64,000 bases of DNA from Candidatus Moraniibacteriota bacterium (GCA_030645735.1 JAUSNP010000003.1:124001-188000), one strand, 5' to 3'. Shown: positions 23,002 to 32,099, counted from the first letter of the stretch. Notes: a model not told the origin generated them from the sequence alone. Made by a program: numbers and translations.

Positions 23002-24183
23002 TTAGTATATGAATCCTTTAATCGCTCGACTGCCAGTGCTGACAGTTCGGTAGGATTTTTTAGCAAAGCCTTTGTAATTCATTTCAGAAACTGTAAATGA
23101 TCCGCCGGAAACACTTTCTACGATTCCAACATGACCCCACCATGATTCAGAAGAAACCATGATTGATCCGACTTTTGGAGTTCGTCCCGTCGCATAGCCC
23201 ATAGACTTAGCATGATATAACCAAGTTCCAGCGTTTCCACCCCATGGCACATACTTTCGTTGCGCAACATACCAAGTACAATATCCATATGGGAATTTGT
23301 GTCCAGCGCCAGCACTGCCACTGAGTTTCTTGCCAATAGTTTCAAATGATTCATATTGACGAGCAACAATGCCAGTTGTGGCAGTTGGTTTAGGTACAGC
23401 AGGTTGGATAATTTCTTTTTGACCATCTGGGATAACAATTTCTTGGCCAGCTTTCAATTCACCATTTGCTGGCAAATCATTGAAAGAAATAATTTTAGCT
23501 TCATCAGCTTTATATTTTTTGGCGATAGAATCAATCGTGTCACTACTTTTGACTGTGTAGGTTAGGCCAGCCACTGGCAGGATGAAGATTTTGTCGCCAG
23601 GCATAATTGAATTGATGTCATCAATTTCATTAGCCCAAAGAATGGTGTTGGTTGTGATGTGAAACTTTGAGGCAATAGCACCCACAGTGTCACCTGACTG
23701 CACTTCATAAATTGTTACACCACCATCTTCTTCCGGATCCTTTTTAACTGGACTAGTTCCGGCAATTAGGGCTTGACCTTGCATAGTGACCAATTCTGAT
23801 TCACTTTCATCATTCGGTTTCTTTTCAGGGTCAGGTGCAGTGCTAGATTGCAAAAGTGGCACCATAGCCAAATCTTTCTTGTTGTCAGTCCCCACAAACA
23901 TCTTGTTCTCCAAGGGACTTGCATAGTTGTCAGCGGTTGAACCAAGATAACCAAACAGGAATCCACTGGATTCTTTGCCAGCAGCTAGGTTTGTGGCGGA
24001 AACCAAAATAGCGCTCGAGATGACTACGATAAGCGCTGAATAATGTCGGAAGATGTGTAGAAGTTTGATAGTCCGACGCTCTTTGATGAAATTGATGATA
24101 TTCTTTTGTCCAATATGGATCTGCGCGAGCAGACTTTTGAAGTTGTCTCGACCCAATAGGCCAGTCGAGAGTGCAATAATCAA
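23002..24183 (-). CDS. LysM-CHAP peptidoglycan hydrolase, membrane anchored
   Basis: A 393-residue protein: one N-terminal membrane segment (ALIVVISSAILVSATNLAA, about 50-68), a linker, two LysM domains (about 158-203, YEVQSGDTVGAIASKFHIT; 209-252, YTVKSSDTIDSIAKKY), and a C-terminal CHAP amidase/endopeptidase domain with Cys in YGYCTWYVA and His in WWGHVGIVES. It binds and cuts peptidoglycan at cell separation or remodelling. The start used is a TTG; no ATG exists between it and the membrane segment. A clear promoter lies about 100 bases upstream. Confidence 0.88.
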   Translation of the reverse strand: MIIALSTGLLGRDNFKSLLAQIHIGQKNIINFIKERRTIKLLHIFRHYSALIVVISSAILVSATNLAAGKESSGFLFGYLGSTADNYASPLENKMFVGTDNKKDLAMVPLLQSSTAPDPEKKPNDESESELVTMQGQALIAGTSPVKKDPEEDGGVTIYEVQSGDTVGAIASKFHITTNTILWANEIDDINSIMPGDKIFILPVAGLTYTVKSSDTIDSIAKKYKADEAKIISFNDLPANGELKAGQEIVIPDGQKEIIQPAVPKPTATTGIVARQYESFETIGKKLSGSAGAGHKFPYGYCTWYVAQRKYVPWGGNAGTWLYHAKSMGYATGRTPKVGSIMVSSESWWGHVGIVESVSGGSFTVSEMNYKGFAKKSYRTVSTGSRAIKGFIY

Positions 24184-24284
24184 TTTACTAATGAGGTTGA
24201 TCCTTCTTTTCAGCTGTGGTCTTAGAGTGCGTCCGCCGAAGCGTCTTTACCCATCATTCCAGAGCCCTAATTTTTAATAATAAC

Positions 24285-24313
24285 TAGTATACAGGGGCTA
24301 GCCGGGGCTGTCA
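24285..24313 (-). promoter_or_regulatory. Promoter of the LysM-CHAP gene
   Basis: TTGACA (24313-24308), 17-base spacer, TATACT (24290-24285) on the minus strand. The GC-rich spacer (GGCTAGCC) contrasts with the AT-rich surroundings. The rest of the 24184-24564 gap contains no gene; near 24460-24563 there are direct repeats CATGTAGCAT and (CATGTTT)n leading into the recombinase start. Confidence 0.75.
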
Positions 24314-24564
24314 AACCCAAAATAGGGTCGAATCTGGCAAGTCGGCTAAGCCCTTGTTTTGGGTAGAAACGGCACTTTTTGGGAAAAAGCTGGGAATTGT
24401 TTATTTTTTTGGGTTTTTAGAGTACTATAAACATAGCAGTGTCGCACAATTTAACTCATGTAGCATATATCATGTAGCATGAAACAATGCGTATCACACG
24501 ATTTAGTGAAAATGACTGAGTTTTTGTGGTAACAATATGTTTCATGTTTCATGTTTCATGTTCT

Positions 24565-25518
24565 ATGTCTCTAAGAAGTCTAAAGGATCAATTCCTGGAA
24601 TATTTAGAAATCGAACGAGGTCGTTCCAGAAAGACCATTGAGAATTATAACCATTATTTGGATCGGTTTTTCGATTGGGCGCATATCAGTGAGCCTAGCC
24701 AGATCAATGATGACTTGATGCGAGGTTTCCGGGTCTATCTAAATCGATTTGAGGATACCAATGGTCATCCACTTAAAAAAAATACGCAAAACTATTACAT
24801 CATCTCTATCAGGAGCTTTTTGAAATATTTGGCTAAGCGGGATATCGAGACATTGAAGGCTGAAAAGGTGGAGGTCGGAAAAAGCTCGAAGCGAGAAGTT
24901 GAGTTTTTGGAAGCTGAAGAGGTGGAACGGATTTTGGCAGCGGCAGGTGGAGCAGATTTCAAATCTTTGCGAGACAAAGCTATTTTGGAATTGTTGTTTT
25001 CAGCCGGCCTTCGTGTTTCTGAGCTGATCAACATCAATCGCGATCGTTTGGATTTGAAAAGCCGTGAATTCAGTGTGCGTGGCAAGGGCGACAAAGTTCG
25101 CGTGGTCTTTGTGTCAGATGGCGCGGCCAAAGCTTTGCAAAGATATTTGGAAAAAAGAATTGACATTGATCCAGCGTTGTTTGTGCAAGATGAAAAATCA
25201 CAAGCCAAGTTTCAAGGCAAAAAAACCAAAGTGGTCAGCAAAAAGGGCAAAGCCAGTGGTGACTTGCGACTCACTCCTCGAACCATTCAACGCATCGTGA
25301 AGCATTATGCCGCCAAAGCTGGCATCATCAAAGATGTTCATCCCCACACCCTGCGCCATTCCTTTGCTACTGACCTTTTGATGAATGGGGCTGACATTCG
25401 CAGTGTTCAAGAGATGCTCGGCCACTCCTCCATCACAACCACGCAAGTTTATACTCATGTTACCAACAAACAACTCAAAGAAGTCCATCAAGCCTTTCAC
25501 GCGAGGAGAAGAAAATAA
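24565..25518 (+). CDS. xerC: Tyrosine recombinase XerC/XerD
   Basis: A 317-residue site-specific recombinase. N-terminal SAM-like core-binding domain (FLEYLEIERGRSRKTIENY), catalytic domain with Arg in FSAGLRVSELI, His-X-X-Arg in HPHTLRHSFATDLL, His in LGHSSITTTQ and nucleophilic Tyr in VYTHV. This is the XerC/D form that resolves chromosome dimers, rather than a phage integrase. The start MSLRSLKDQ is chosen; upstream in-frame codons are an ATGTTTCATGTTTCATG repeat. A Lys-rich insertion (about residues 222-242) lies in the catalytic domain. Confidence 0.93.
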   Translation: MSLRSLKDQFLEYLEIERGRSRKTIENYNHYLDRFFDWAHISEPSQINDDLMRGFRVYLNRFEDTNGHPLKKNTQNYYIISIRSFLKYLAKRDIETLKAEKVEVGKSSKREVEFLEAEEVERILAAAGGADFKSLRDKAILELLFSAGLRVSELININRDRLDLKSREFSVRGKGDKVRVVFVSDGAAKALQRYLEKRIDIDPALFVQDEKSQAKFQGKKTKVVSKKGKASGDLRLTPRTIQRIVKHYAAKAGIIKDVHPHTLRHSFATDLLMNGADIRSVQEMLGHSSITTTQVYTHVTNKQLKEVHQAFHARRRK

Positions 25519-25544
25519 AAACTCTTGAAAATATTCAAGAGTTT
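25517..25544. terminator. Bidirectional terminator after xerC
   Basis: AAAACTCTTGAA pairs with TTCAAGAGTTTT (12 bp, 4-base loop) with T tracts on both strands; serves xerC and the convergent SemiSWEET gene. Confidence 0.85.
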
Positions 25545-25582
25545 TTATATTGTTTATTGTCAGCGTAATTTGAGAGAATTTT

Positions 25583-25840
25583 TTATCGTTTTTTATGGAT
25601 CAACTTTAATATTAATAAAGATAGTGTAAGAGATGCTTCAATTGTTGTAAAAATCATTATGGGACGGCTACTTATACCAATCCCGTATATTACGAATAAA
25701 ATCAGCCCTGCTAAAAGCAAAGAATTCCACAGCAAAGAAATATCTTCTGTTGATTTAGTTGTCCATGATTTAATCACCTGAGGTATGAGGGCTGATGCGA
25801 TGATTGCTGAACCAGCAAAACCTACAATTTCAATGTTCAT
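25583..25840 (-). CDS. SemiSWEET-type PQ-loop sugar transporter
   Basis: An 85-residue protein with three membrane helices and the PQ-loop motif IPQVIKSWTTKSTEDIS at residues about 19-35, the signature of bacterial SemiSWEETs. These form dimers that let small sugars diffuse across the membrane. The length matches the family. It is a single-gene unit with tRNA genes upstream on the same strand. Confidence 0.85.
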   Translation of the reverse strand: MNIEIVGFAGSAIIASALIPQVIKSWTTKSTEDISLLWNSLLLAGLILFVIYGIGISSRPIMIFTTIEASLTLSLLILKLIHKKR

Positions 25841-25944
25841 AATTATTTTTATGTTAAATAATAAAAAATTTTATTTCGTCACAATTTGTTTATTTAAGCT
25901 CAGTGTTAGTTGTTAACTAAAATTTTTTAGGTTTTACAAACTTG

Positions 25945-26017
25945 TGGGCCCAGCTGGAGTCGAACCAGCGACCAAACGATTATGAGTCGTCCGCTCTAAC
26001 CACTGAGCTATGGGCCC
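25945..26017 (-). tRNA. tRNA-Ile2 (anticodon CAU, lysidine-modified)
   Basis: Full cloverleaf: GGGCCCA acceptor, CTCAGTGGTTAGAG D-arm, GACGA-CTCATAA-TCGTT anticodon arm and GCTGG-TTCGACT-CCAGC T-arm. The CAU anticodon would read Met, but the D-arm and the CGACTCATAATCG, TTGGTCGCTGGTTC strings are nearly those of the minor tRNA-Ile that is read as AUA after lysidine modification. The modifying enzyme TilS is encoded at 28254. CCA is not encoded. Confidence 0.85.
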
Positions 26018-26098
26018 GATAATAGGTTTTGGATCTTGTAAATTGAATATTGGGGCTTGTTTGGAATTTGATGTTTGGGATTTGAGATTTTATCCGGG

Positions 26099-26172
26099 TG
26101 GGTCTGTGCAGACTCGAACTGCATACCTCTACAATGTCAATGTAGCGCTCTAACCAAGTGAGCTACAAACCC
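26099..26172 (-). tRNA. tRNA-Val (GAC)
   Basis: Cloverleaf with GGGTTTG/CAGACCC acceptor (one G-U pair), anticodon arm CTACA-TTGACAT-TGTAG giving anticodon GAC, and T-loop TTCGAGT. A second Val tRNA with UAC is at 50223. Confidence 0.93.
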
Positions 26173-26219
26173 TTTGTTGCAGCGACCTACTAATCTTAAT
26201 TAAAAAAGGCCGTTGAGTC

Positions 26220-26253
26220 AAACAAAAACTGCTATGGCTAGCAGTTTTTGTTT
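26220..26253. terminator. Terminator of the ftsH operon
   Basis: AAACAAAAACTGCT pairs perfectly with AGCAGTTTTTGTTT around ATGGCT. On the minus strand it closes the ftsH unit 10 bases past its stop codon. Confidence 0.88.
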
Positions 26254-26262
26254 ATATAGGTT

Positions 26263-28233
26263 CTATTGTATATTTTTGACTGACACAGGCTCAGTTGCTG
26301 GTTCTGCTTCTGGTGCAGTGGCCCCATCTTTTTCTTCAGCTGGAGCATTTTCGGCTTCCGGTTTGATGATAGGCTCTGGCTGATCCATATCAGGTTTGAC
26401 CGGTGCGGATTCTCGGGGTTTGATACCCATGATTTCATTGAATTCTGCTTGTTCCATGTTTTCCTTTTCCATCAAGGCTATCACAATTTTTTCCAATTGC
26501 TCTTTTTTCTCAGTCAAAACTTTTTCGGCCACTATATAGGCATCAGCGATAAATTTCGTCACTTGCTTGTCGATATCATCGGCAGTGTTTTCAGAATAGT
26601 TCTTTTCCTCATGCATTTCTTTGCCCAAGAAAACCAACTCTTCTTTGTGGCCAAAAGTGCGTGGCCCAAGTTCACTCATGCCATATCGAGTCACAAGATT
26701 TCTGGCCATGGCAGTGGCACGCTCCAAATCGTTGGAAGCACCAGTCGTCACATCACCAAAAGCCAATTTTTCACTGACATAACCTCCCAACAAAACAGAA
26801 AGCTCATCAATAAAATAGGCGCGGGACAACAATCGCTTGTCTTTAGATGGCGCGCTCAAAGTGTATCCACCCGCATGACCGCGTGAGATGATAGAAATCT
26901 TTTGAATTGGATCAGCGTTTGGCAAAACTGCTCCAATCAAAGCATGTCCAGCTTCATGGTAGGCAATGATTTTCTTTTCTTCGGCATCAATGATGCGACT
27001 CTTGCGAGCTGGTCCAAGAATCACTTTTTCAATTGCCTCAGTCAATTCTTCCATGCTGATTTCTTTCTTGCTTCTACGGGCTGTCAAAATTGCGGCTTCA
27101 TTCAAAAGGTTAGCTAGGTCAGCGCCAGAGAAACCAGAAGTTCGCTCAGCGATGGCACGCAAATCGATATCAGCTCCAAGAGGTTTGTTTTTGGAATGAA
27201 TTTTCAATATCAAAGCTCGTTCTTCAATGTCAGGTAAATCCATAGTCACGCGTCGGTCAAAGCGACCTGGTCGCAACAATGCTGGATCAAGTACGTCTGG
27301 TCGATTGGTAGCCGCAATCACAATCACATTGGTGTTGGTGTCGAAACCATCCATCTCAACTAAGATTTGATTCAAAGTTTGTTCACGTTCATCATGTCCA
27401 CCACCAAGCCCTGCTCCACGGTGTCGACCAACTGCATCGATTTCATCAATGAAAACAATAGCTGGTGCGCTTTTCTTGGCTTGCTTGAATAGATCACGCA
27501 CACGAGAGGCTCCAACTCCGACAAACATTTCCACAAACTCAGATCCAGAGATATTGAAGAATGGCACATTAGCTTCGCCAGCAACAGCCTTAGCAATCAA
27601 AGTCTTGCCAGTTCCAGGAGGCCCAAGCAAGAGCACGCCCTTGGGAATTTTGGCGCCGAGTTTCAAGAATTTGTTGGGGTGTTTCAAGAATTCCACGATT
27701 TCAGACAATTCTTCCTTAGACTCCTTAGCTCCTGCAATATCTTTGAAAGTGATGCGAAATCTTTTGTCCTTTGGATCAGTCACTCGCGCGCGAGAAGAAC
27801 CAAATGACATTGCTTGATTGTTTCCCTTTTGCGCTTGCTTCAACATGAACCAGACAAAACCAGCAATCAACAAGAACGGCAACAGAAATGGCAAGACGGT
27901 GCTCAGCCAAAAACTGGAAGACGCATTATCTTTGATGATGATGTTTACTGCTTTGAGTTTTTCAGTGTCAACATTATAATTTTTTAGAGACTCAGTTAGG
28001 CCTGCCTCAGCCTCCTTGTTAGCCTTTTCTGTTTTGTTGTCATTCATGATAATGGCCAGACTATCCGCATCTACGGTGATTTCTTTGACTTTGCCATCAT
28101 TGATTTGCGAAACCAAGGTGCTCAAAGAAACATCCTCGGGTTTCTCAGCTGGCTTGTTATATAGGATAAATAAGCCTGCAATAAGCAAAAAAGTTAGAAC
28201 CAACAGGCTGATATTCTTGGTTAGATTCTTCAT
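26263..28233 (-). CDS. ftsH: ATP-dependent zinc metalloprotease FtsH
   Basis: A 656-residue membrane protease that unfolds and degrades membrane and short-lived cytosolic proteins as a hexamer. Two N-terminal membrane segments (about 9-25 and 107-131) flank an outside domain. AAA domain: Walker A GPPGTGKT at 204-211, Walker B IVFIDEIDAVG, second region of homology RPGRFDRRV. Zinc site HEAGH at 426-430. The C-terminal 45 residues are a Pro/Glu/Ala-rich tail. First gene after the tilS-kinase pair, 20 bp away. Confidence 0.97.
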   Translation of the reverse strand: MKNLTKNISLLVLTFLLIAGLFILYNKPAEKPEDVSLSTLVSQINDGKVKEITVDADSLAIIMNDNKTEKANKEAEAGLTESLKNYNVDTEKLKAVNIIIKDNASSSFWLSTVLPFLLPFLLIAGFVWFMLKQAQKGNNQAMSFGSSRARVTDPKDKRFRITFKDIAGAKESKEELSEIVEFLKHPNKFLKLGAKIPKGVLLLGPPGTGKTLIAKAVAGEANVPFFNISGSEFVEMFVGVGASRVRDLFKQAKKSAPAIVFIDEIDAVGRHRGAGLGGGHDEREQTLNQILVEMDGFDTNTNVIVIAATNRPDVLDPALLRPGRFDRRVTMDLPDIEERALILKIHSKNKPLGADIDLRAIAERTSGFSGADLANLLNEAAILTARRSKKEISMEELTEAIEKVILGPARKSRIIDAEEKKIIAYHEAGHALIGAVLPNADPIQKISIISRGHAGGYTLSAPSKDKRLLSRAYFIDELSVLLGGYVSEKLAFGDVTTGASNDLERATAMARNLVTRYGMSELGPRTFGHKEELVFLGKEMHEEKNYSENTADDIDKQVTKFIADAYIVAEKVLTEKKEQLEKIVIALMEKENMEQAEFNEIMGIKPRESAPVKPDMDQPEPIIKPEAENAPAEEKDGATAPEAEPATEPVSVKNIQ

Positions 28234-28253
28234 TATATTATTATATTTTAAAA

Positions 28254-29213
28254 TTAATTATAACTAATAGTAACTTTATCACCTTTTCGCGTCATTTTCA
28301 ATCCTTGGAGGGAAAAGGTCTGATTTTTGCCCTTAGTGCTTTTCAAAGCCTTCAAAATCTCTTCAATATGGGACAATTCAATATTTTGCGTATCCAACTT
28401 TTTTTCAGCAATCGCTTGGAGCAATACCCTCCTCTGAATAGCCGGATGTAGGGCTAGTAATTTGGAAACTGAAAGATCTTTATTTTTTTGATAAACTTTT
28501 TTAGCCACTTCATTAATATAATCATAATCTTGCGCAATCGAAACAGTTGCATCAAAAATAGTTTTGCGAATACTTGGATTATAATTTTTTTCTAGTTGCG
28601 GAATAAGTTTGTTTCTGATTTTATTTCGCAAAAATAAACTTCCCGCATTCGTCTTATCCGTCCTATAAGTCAGATTCCCATTGCGTAAAAACTCTAAAAT
28701 TTCTTTCCTGGAAATTCCCAACAATGGTCGAATGATTTTTCCATTGCTGAATTTTATCGCCGACAATCCTTGCAATCCGGCTCCACGCAGAATGCGCATC
28801 AAGAATGTTTCCACTTGATCGTCACTGTTGTGTGCCACTGCAATCAAATCGATTTTTTTTTCTGTTCGAATTTTCTCAAAAAAGTTGTAGCGAATTTCAC
28901 GCAATGAATTTTCTGAAACTTTGAGAGTGTTTTCTTTGGCAACTTGCAAAACTTCGATTGCAATATTATTTTTCACAGCAAGGGCGCGCACAAACTTTTC
29001 ATCCGCCTCACTATCTTTCCCGCGCAAACCATAGTTAACATGGGCTACGATCAATTCTAGCGGATATTTTTTTTGCAATTGCAGAAAGACATGCAGTAAA
29101 CAAATTGAATCTGGTCCACCCGAAACACCCAAAATAATCTTGGAATTTTTCTTCCACAGATTTTGTTGATGTGCCGTGTCTTGAATTTTTTTAACTAGAT
29201 TTTTCATTTGCAT
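28254..29213 (-). CDS. tilS: tRNA(Ile)-lysidine synthase
   Basis: A 319-residue N-type ATP pyrophosphatase that converts C34 of tRNA-Ile(CAU) to lysidine so that it reads AUA. P-loop SGGPDS at 31-36, GLRGKDSEADEKFV, and HNSDDQVETFLMRILRGAGLQG motifs are present (the last given in two parts: HNSDDQVETFLM and RILRGAGLQG). The protein is short because the extra C-terminal domain of E. coli TilS is reduced. A second ATG two codons on could be the start. It overlaps the upstream kinase gene by about 20 bp. Its tRNA substrate is encoded at 25945. Confidence 0.93.
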   Translation of the reverse strand: MQMKNLVKKIQDTAHQQNLWKKNSKIILGVSGGPDSICLLHVFLQLQKKYPLELIVAHVNYGLRGKDSEADEKFVRALAVKNNIAIEVLQVAKENTLKVSENSLREIRYNFFEKIRTEKKIDLIAVAHNSDDQVETFLMRILRGAGLQGLSAIKFSNGKIIRPLLGISRKEILEFLRNGNLTYRTDKTNAGSLFLRNKIRNKLIPQLEKNYNPSIRKTIFDATVSIAQDYDYINEVAKKVYQKNKDLSVSKLLALHPAIQRRVLLQAIAEKKLDTQNIELSHIEEILKALKSTKGKNQTFSLQGLKMTRKGDKVTISYN

Positions 29214-29769
29214 AAATAAACTCTACGATTTTTTCAAAAACTTCCTGGATAGTTAGGTTAGTCGTATTCACAACTAAATCATAATTAGAAACTTCATCTT
29301 GGCGAATGCCATAGAAAGAAAAATAGCGCTCACTATCCTCTGCTCTTCTTTTCAAAATACTTTGCTCAATGTTTTCTACGCAGTCAAGTGTTGCATCCTC
29401 GTTGCCACGATTGTTTTTTTCACTCAAGTTTTTGAAAATTCGCTCAGCGGCAATTTTGGAATCAACCTGCAAATAAATTTTGATGGACTGTGGAATGAAG
29501 TGCCAAGCTGTGCGACTTTCAATAACAAAACTTGAATTTTTTTCTGGTAAGGCAGTGACATAATCATCTACTTTGCGGTCGATGCTGGGGTCTTGATCGC
29601 AAACCTTGCGAAACTCTGGCAGAGTCATCCCCTTCTCAGCAGCCATATCACGAAAAATTTGTCCCATATAGAAACGTGGAATGTTGAGTTTTTCAGCTAG
29701 CATCGTGGCAATGGTGCTTTTACCTGAGCCTTCTTGGCCATTGAGGGAGATTATAATGTCTTTGCTCAT
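29191..29769 (-). CDS. Cytidylate kinase-like P-loop kinase
   Basis: A 192-residue nucleoside-monophosphate-kinase-like protein. Walker A GQEGSGKST (11-19), then FYMGQIFRDMAAEKGM, resembling the substrate loop of archaeal-type cytidylate kinases, and RRAEDSERYFSFYG near the lid. It may phosphorylate CMP/dCMP or belong to the cytidylate-kinase-like family of uncertain substrate. It overlaps the start of tilS, indicating translational coupling. Confidence 0.8.
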   Translation of the reverse strand: MSKDIIISLNGQEGSGKSTIATMLAEKLNIPRFYMGQIFRDMAAEKGMTLPEFRKVCDQDPSIDRKVDDYVTALPEKNSSFVIESRTAWHFIPQSIKIYLQVDSKIAAERIFKNLSEKNNRGNEDATLDCVENIEQSILKRRAEDSERYFSFYGIRQDEVSNYDLVVNTTNLTIQEVFEKIVEFIYANEKSS

Positions 29770-29830
29770 ATATTTTTATAAATTTGAGATTATACTATTA
29801 TAGTAGCATTAAAACAAATAATCAATAAAC

Positions 29831-29853
29831 AAAAAAGCTCCATTGCTGGAGCT
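29831..29853 (-). terminator. Terminator of rpsA
   Basis: AGCTCCA/TGGAGCT hairpin with a 4-base loop followed on the minus strand by TTTTTTG, 20 bases after the rpsA stop. Confidence 0.85.
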
Positions 29854-29874
29854 CCTTTGTTTATCAAAGGGATA

Positions 29875-31140
29875 TTATTCCTCGATTTTTTCTTCAGTCT
29901 TCTCTTTCTTCTCTTTTTTGGCTTTCTTTTCCTTCTTTTCTACCAAAGAAAGTCCCATACGATGCTCCTTTGGTTCAATAGAAAGGATTTTCCAATCATA
30001 TTTGTCGCCAACTTTGATGATTTCATCGATATTCTTGCCTGGGAACATTTCTGACATTTCGCTAACATGCGCTAGGCCATGGATGTCTCGGTCAAGATAA
30101 ACAAAAGCTCCAAATGGATTGATTCTATTTACTGTTCCTTCTACTACATCACCGATGTTGTATTTCTCAGTTACAATGCTCCAAGGATCTTTCTGCAAAG
30201 CTCGAATTGAAAGAGAAATCTTGTCATTATCAATCCCAATAATCTTAGCTTGAACTTTGTCTCCAACTTTCGCGATATCGCGTGGGTTTTCGATCAATTG
30301 CCAAGCCAATTCAGAGATGTGAACCAAGCCTTCCAGTCTTTCTTCCTCAGATCCTTCAGTTTTGTCTGATTTTGGTTGAGTGAATTTAACAAACACACCA
30401 AAGTCCACCACACCACTGATTTCTCCATCCACTACATCTCCAACCTTCAAGTTTGAGATTGTTTCGCGGTCTTTCTCGCTTTGTGCCGCTTTTTCGCTGA
30501 CAATAAGCTTTTCTGACTCACGATCCGCATCTAGGATGCGAACATCCAATTCTTGGCCAACCAATTTCTTGAGTAGAGTGAGGATTTTGTTCTTGTCACC
30601 ATCGTCAACGCGTGGATAGTTCTTGCTGGAAAGTTGTGAAACTGGCAAAAAGCCGGAAATTCCATTAACTTCAACCAAAAGACCTCCCTTGTTAGCACTA
30701 AGAACCTTGGTTCCGATCTTCTCTTGAGTATCTCGTTTGCTTTCGATGTCTTCCCAAGCCTTTTCGTAGGAAGCTTCACGCACAGAAAGTTCGATATATC
30801 CATCTTCGTTCTCCAAGTCCATGATAGTAGCAGAAACTCGGTCGCCTTCCTTCAACTTGCCAGAACCCATACCGTCTTTGATTTCTCGTCCTAAGACGAT
30901 TCCAGTTCCAAATGGGTCAATGTCTAGATAAATGGCATTAGAGCCAACTTCGATGACTGTTCCCTCCACAACATCACTTACTTTGGGGAACTTCACATCT
31001 TCTGAGGCTAGAAGTTGTTCCATAACTGACATTTCTGCAGCTTCAGGTTCAACAGTGGCAGTTTTTTTGCTTGTTTTGGCTGGTTTTGAGGTTTTGATTT
31101 TATCAACCTCAGTAGCCAACCGGTCTAAAATATCGGTCAT
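29875..31140 (-). CDS. rpsA: Ribosomal protein S1 (four S1 domains)
   Basis: A 421-residue protein with an N-terminal Lys-rich leader and four S1 RNA-binding repeats starting near residues 57, 142, 225 and 328 (VVEGTVIEVGSNAIYLDI; GFLPVSQLS; VVDGEISGVVDFGVFVKF; VVEGTVNRINPFGAFVYL), and a Lys/Glu tail. S1 helps the 30S subunit bind and unfold mRNA. Four-domain forms are usual outside Proteobacteria (E. coli has six). A stable hairpin lies 15 bases before the start codon. Confidence 0.93.
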   Translation of the reverse strand: MTDILDRLATEVDKIKTSKPAKTSKKTATVEPEAAEMSVMEQLLASEDVKFPKVSDVVEGTVIEVGSNAIYLDIDPFGTGIVLGREIKDGMGSGKLKEGDRVSATIMDLENEDGYIELSVREASYEKAWEDIESKRDTQEKIGTKVLSANKGGLLVEVNGISGFLPVSQLSSKNYPRVDDGDKNKILTLLKKLVGQELDVRILDADRESEKLIVSEKAAQSEKDRETISNLKVGDVVDGEISGVVDFGVFVKFTQPKSDKTEGSEEERLEGLVHISELAWQLIENPRDIAKVGDKVQAKIIGIDNDKISLSIRALQKDPWSIVTEKYNIGDVVEGTVNRINPFGAFVYLDRDIHGLAHVSEMSEMFPGKNIDEIIKVGDKYDWKILSIEPKEHRMGLSLVEKKEKKAKKEKKEKTEEKIEE

Positions 31141-31154
31141 ATACTTATTTTGTA

Positions 31155-31181
31155 GAAAATGGCTTATTTAAAGCTATTTTC
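31155..31181 (-). promoter_or_regulatory. Hairpin in the rpsA leader
   Basis: GAAAATGGCTT pairs with AAGCTATTTTC (11 bp with one G-U pair, loop ATTTA), ending 15 bases before the ATG. This could control rpsA translation, as S1 represses its own synthesis in E. coli through leader hairpins. The string ATGGCTTATTT also occurs near 50452 and 58121. The rest of the 31141-31445 gap holds no gene. Confidence 0.5.
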
Positions 31182-31385
31182 TGAGCGACTGGTATAACAT
31201 CGCATTAATATTTAAATATACCCTTGCTTTGGCTCAGAAAAACAAAAAATTTCCCTGAAAAAGGAAACTATTAAGAATTCAGATTAGAGATTAAAGCATC
31301 TCTATATTCAATTTTTCTTAATAATTAACTATAAAGCAAGCTTACACTAAGTTAACGGATTTGGCAAGTGCTTTGGTTTTTTATC

Positions 31386-31414
31386 TCGACAGTGGGTTTT
31401 TTGTGTGATAAAAT
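31386..31414 (+). promoter_or_regulatory. Promoter of the metallo-hydrolase gene
   Basis: TCGACA (31386-31391), 17-base spacer, TAAAAT (31409-31414), about 30 bases before the start codon at 31446. Confidence 0.55.
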
Positions 31415-31445
31415 ACCTTTGTAACTATAAAGTATAAAATTTCCT

Positions 31446-32099
31446 ATGAATATTCAATATTATGGTCATTCTTGTTTTAAAATAACCACCAAGCCGGCTG
31501 GCCGAGGTCAAGAAGATGTAAATGCCTTCATTGATCCATTCGACAAAACTATTGGTTTGCGTCCACCACAAGGACAGGCTGACTTGGTCTTAGTCACTCA
31601 CAACCATTCAGATCATAACAACGTTAGCGCGTTAAAAGGAGAGCCATCTATAATTGATATCCCTGGTGAATACTCTGTCAAAGGCATCAATGTGGTTGGT
31701 TTTCAATCTGAACATGGGCCAACAAAAAATCCAACACCTAATACTATCTTTATTATTGAATCAGAAGATATCAAAATTTGTCACTTAGGTGATTTGGGCA
31801 CTGATTTAACTGAAAAACAACTGAGCGAGATTGATGGTGTAGATATTTTGATGATCCCAGTTGGTGGAAACTTTACGATTGATGCTAAGAAAGCGATTGA
31901 CATTGTAAGAAAGTTGGAACCTAAGATTGTAATCCCAATGCACTACAAAATGAATGGAACCACCTCTGACATCGCCGATGAAAAACAATTCTGCAACGAA
32001 ATTGGCAATTGTTCAGAGAATAAGGTTTCTAAACTAAACATAAAGAAGAAGGATTTGGAAGAAAAGAACATGGAAGTTGTAGTTATGGGCATAGAATAA
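31446..32099 (+). CDS. Metallo-beta-lactamase fold hydrolase (UlaG/YtkL-like)
   Basis: A 217-residue protein with the start MNIQYYGHSCFKI and the metal motif THNHSDHNN (His/Asp about residues 57-62), a second His in CHLGDLG, and a final His in IPMHYKMN. This is the pattern of UlaG-like lactonases, a metal-dependent hydrolase group often found as one-domain proteins of about 220 residues. The substrate cannot be told. It has its own promoter and may be co-transcribed with the small membrane protein gene 24 bp downstream. Confidence 0.88.
   Translation: MNIQYYGHSCFKITTKPAGRGQEDVNAFIDPFDKTIGLRPPQGQADLVLVTHNHSDHNNVSALKGEPSIIDIPGEYSVKGINVVGFQSEHGPTKNPTPNTIFIIESEDIKICHLGDLGTDLTEKQLSEIDGVDILMIPVGGNFTIDAKKAIDIVRKLEPKIVIPMHYKMNGTTSDIADEKQFCNEIGNCSENKVSKLNIKKKDLEEKNMEVVVMGIE

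Noticed and set aside
24184..24284. c-di-AMP riboswitch upstream of the LysM-CHAP gene
   Set aside because: The leader is only about 95 bases and lacks the conserved ydaO/yuaA core sequences.
24565..25518. Phage or element integrase
   Set aside because: Length and motifs fit XerC/XerD; no attachment repeat, phage genes or truncated tRNA lie next to it.
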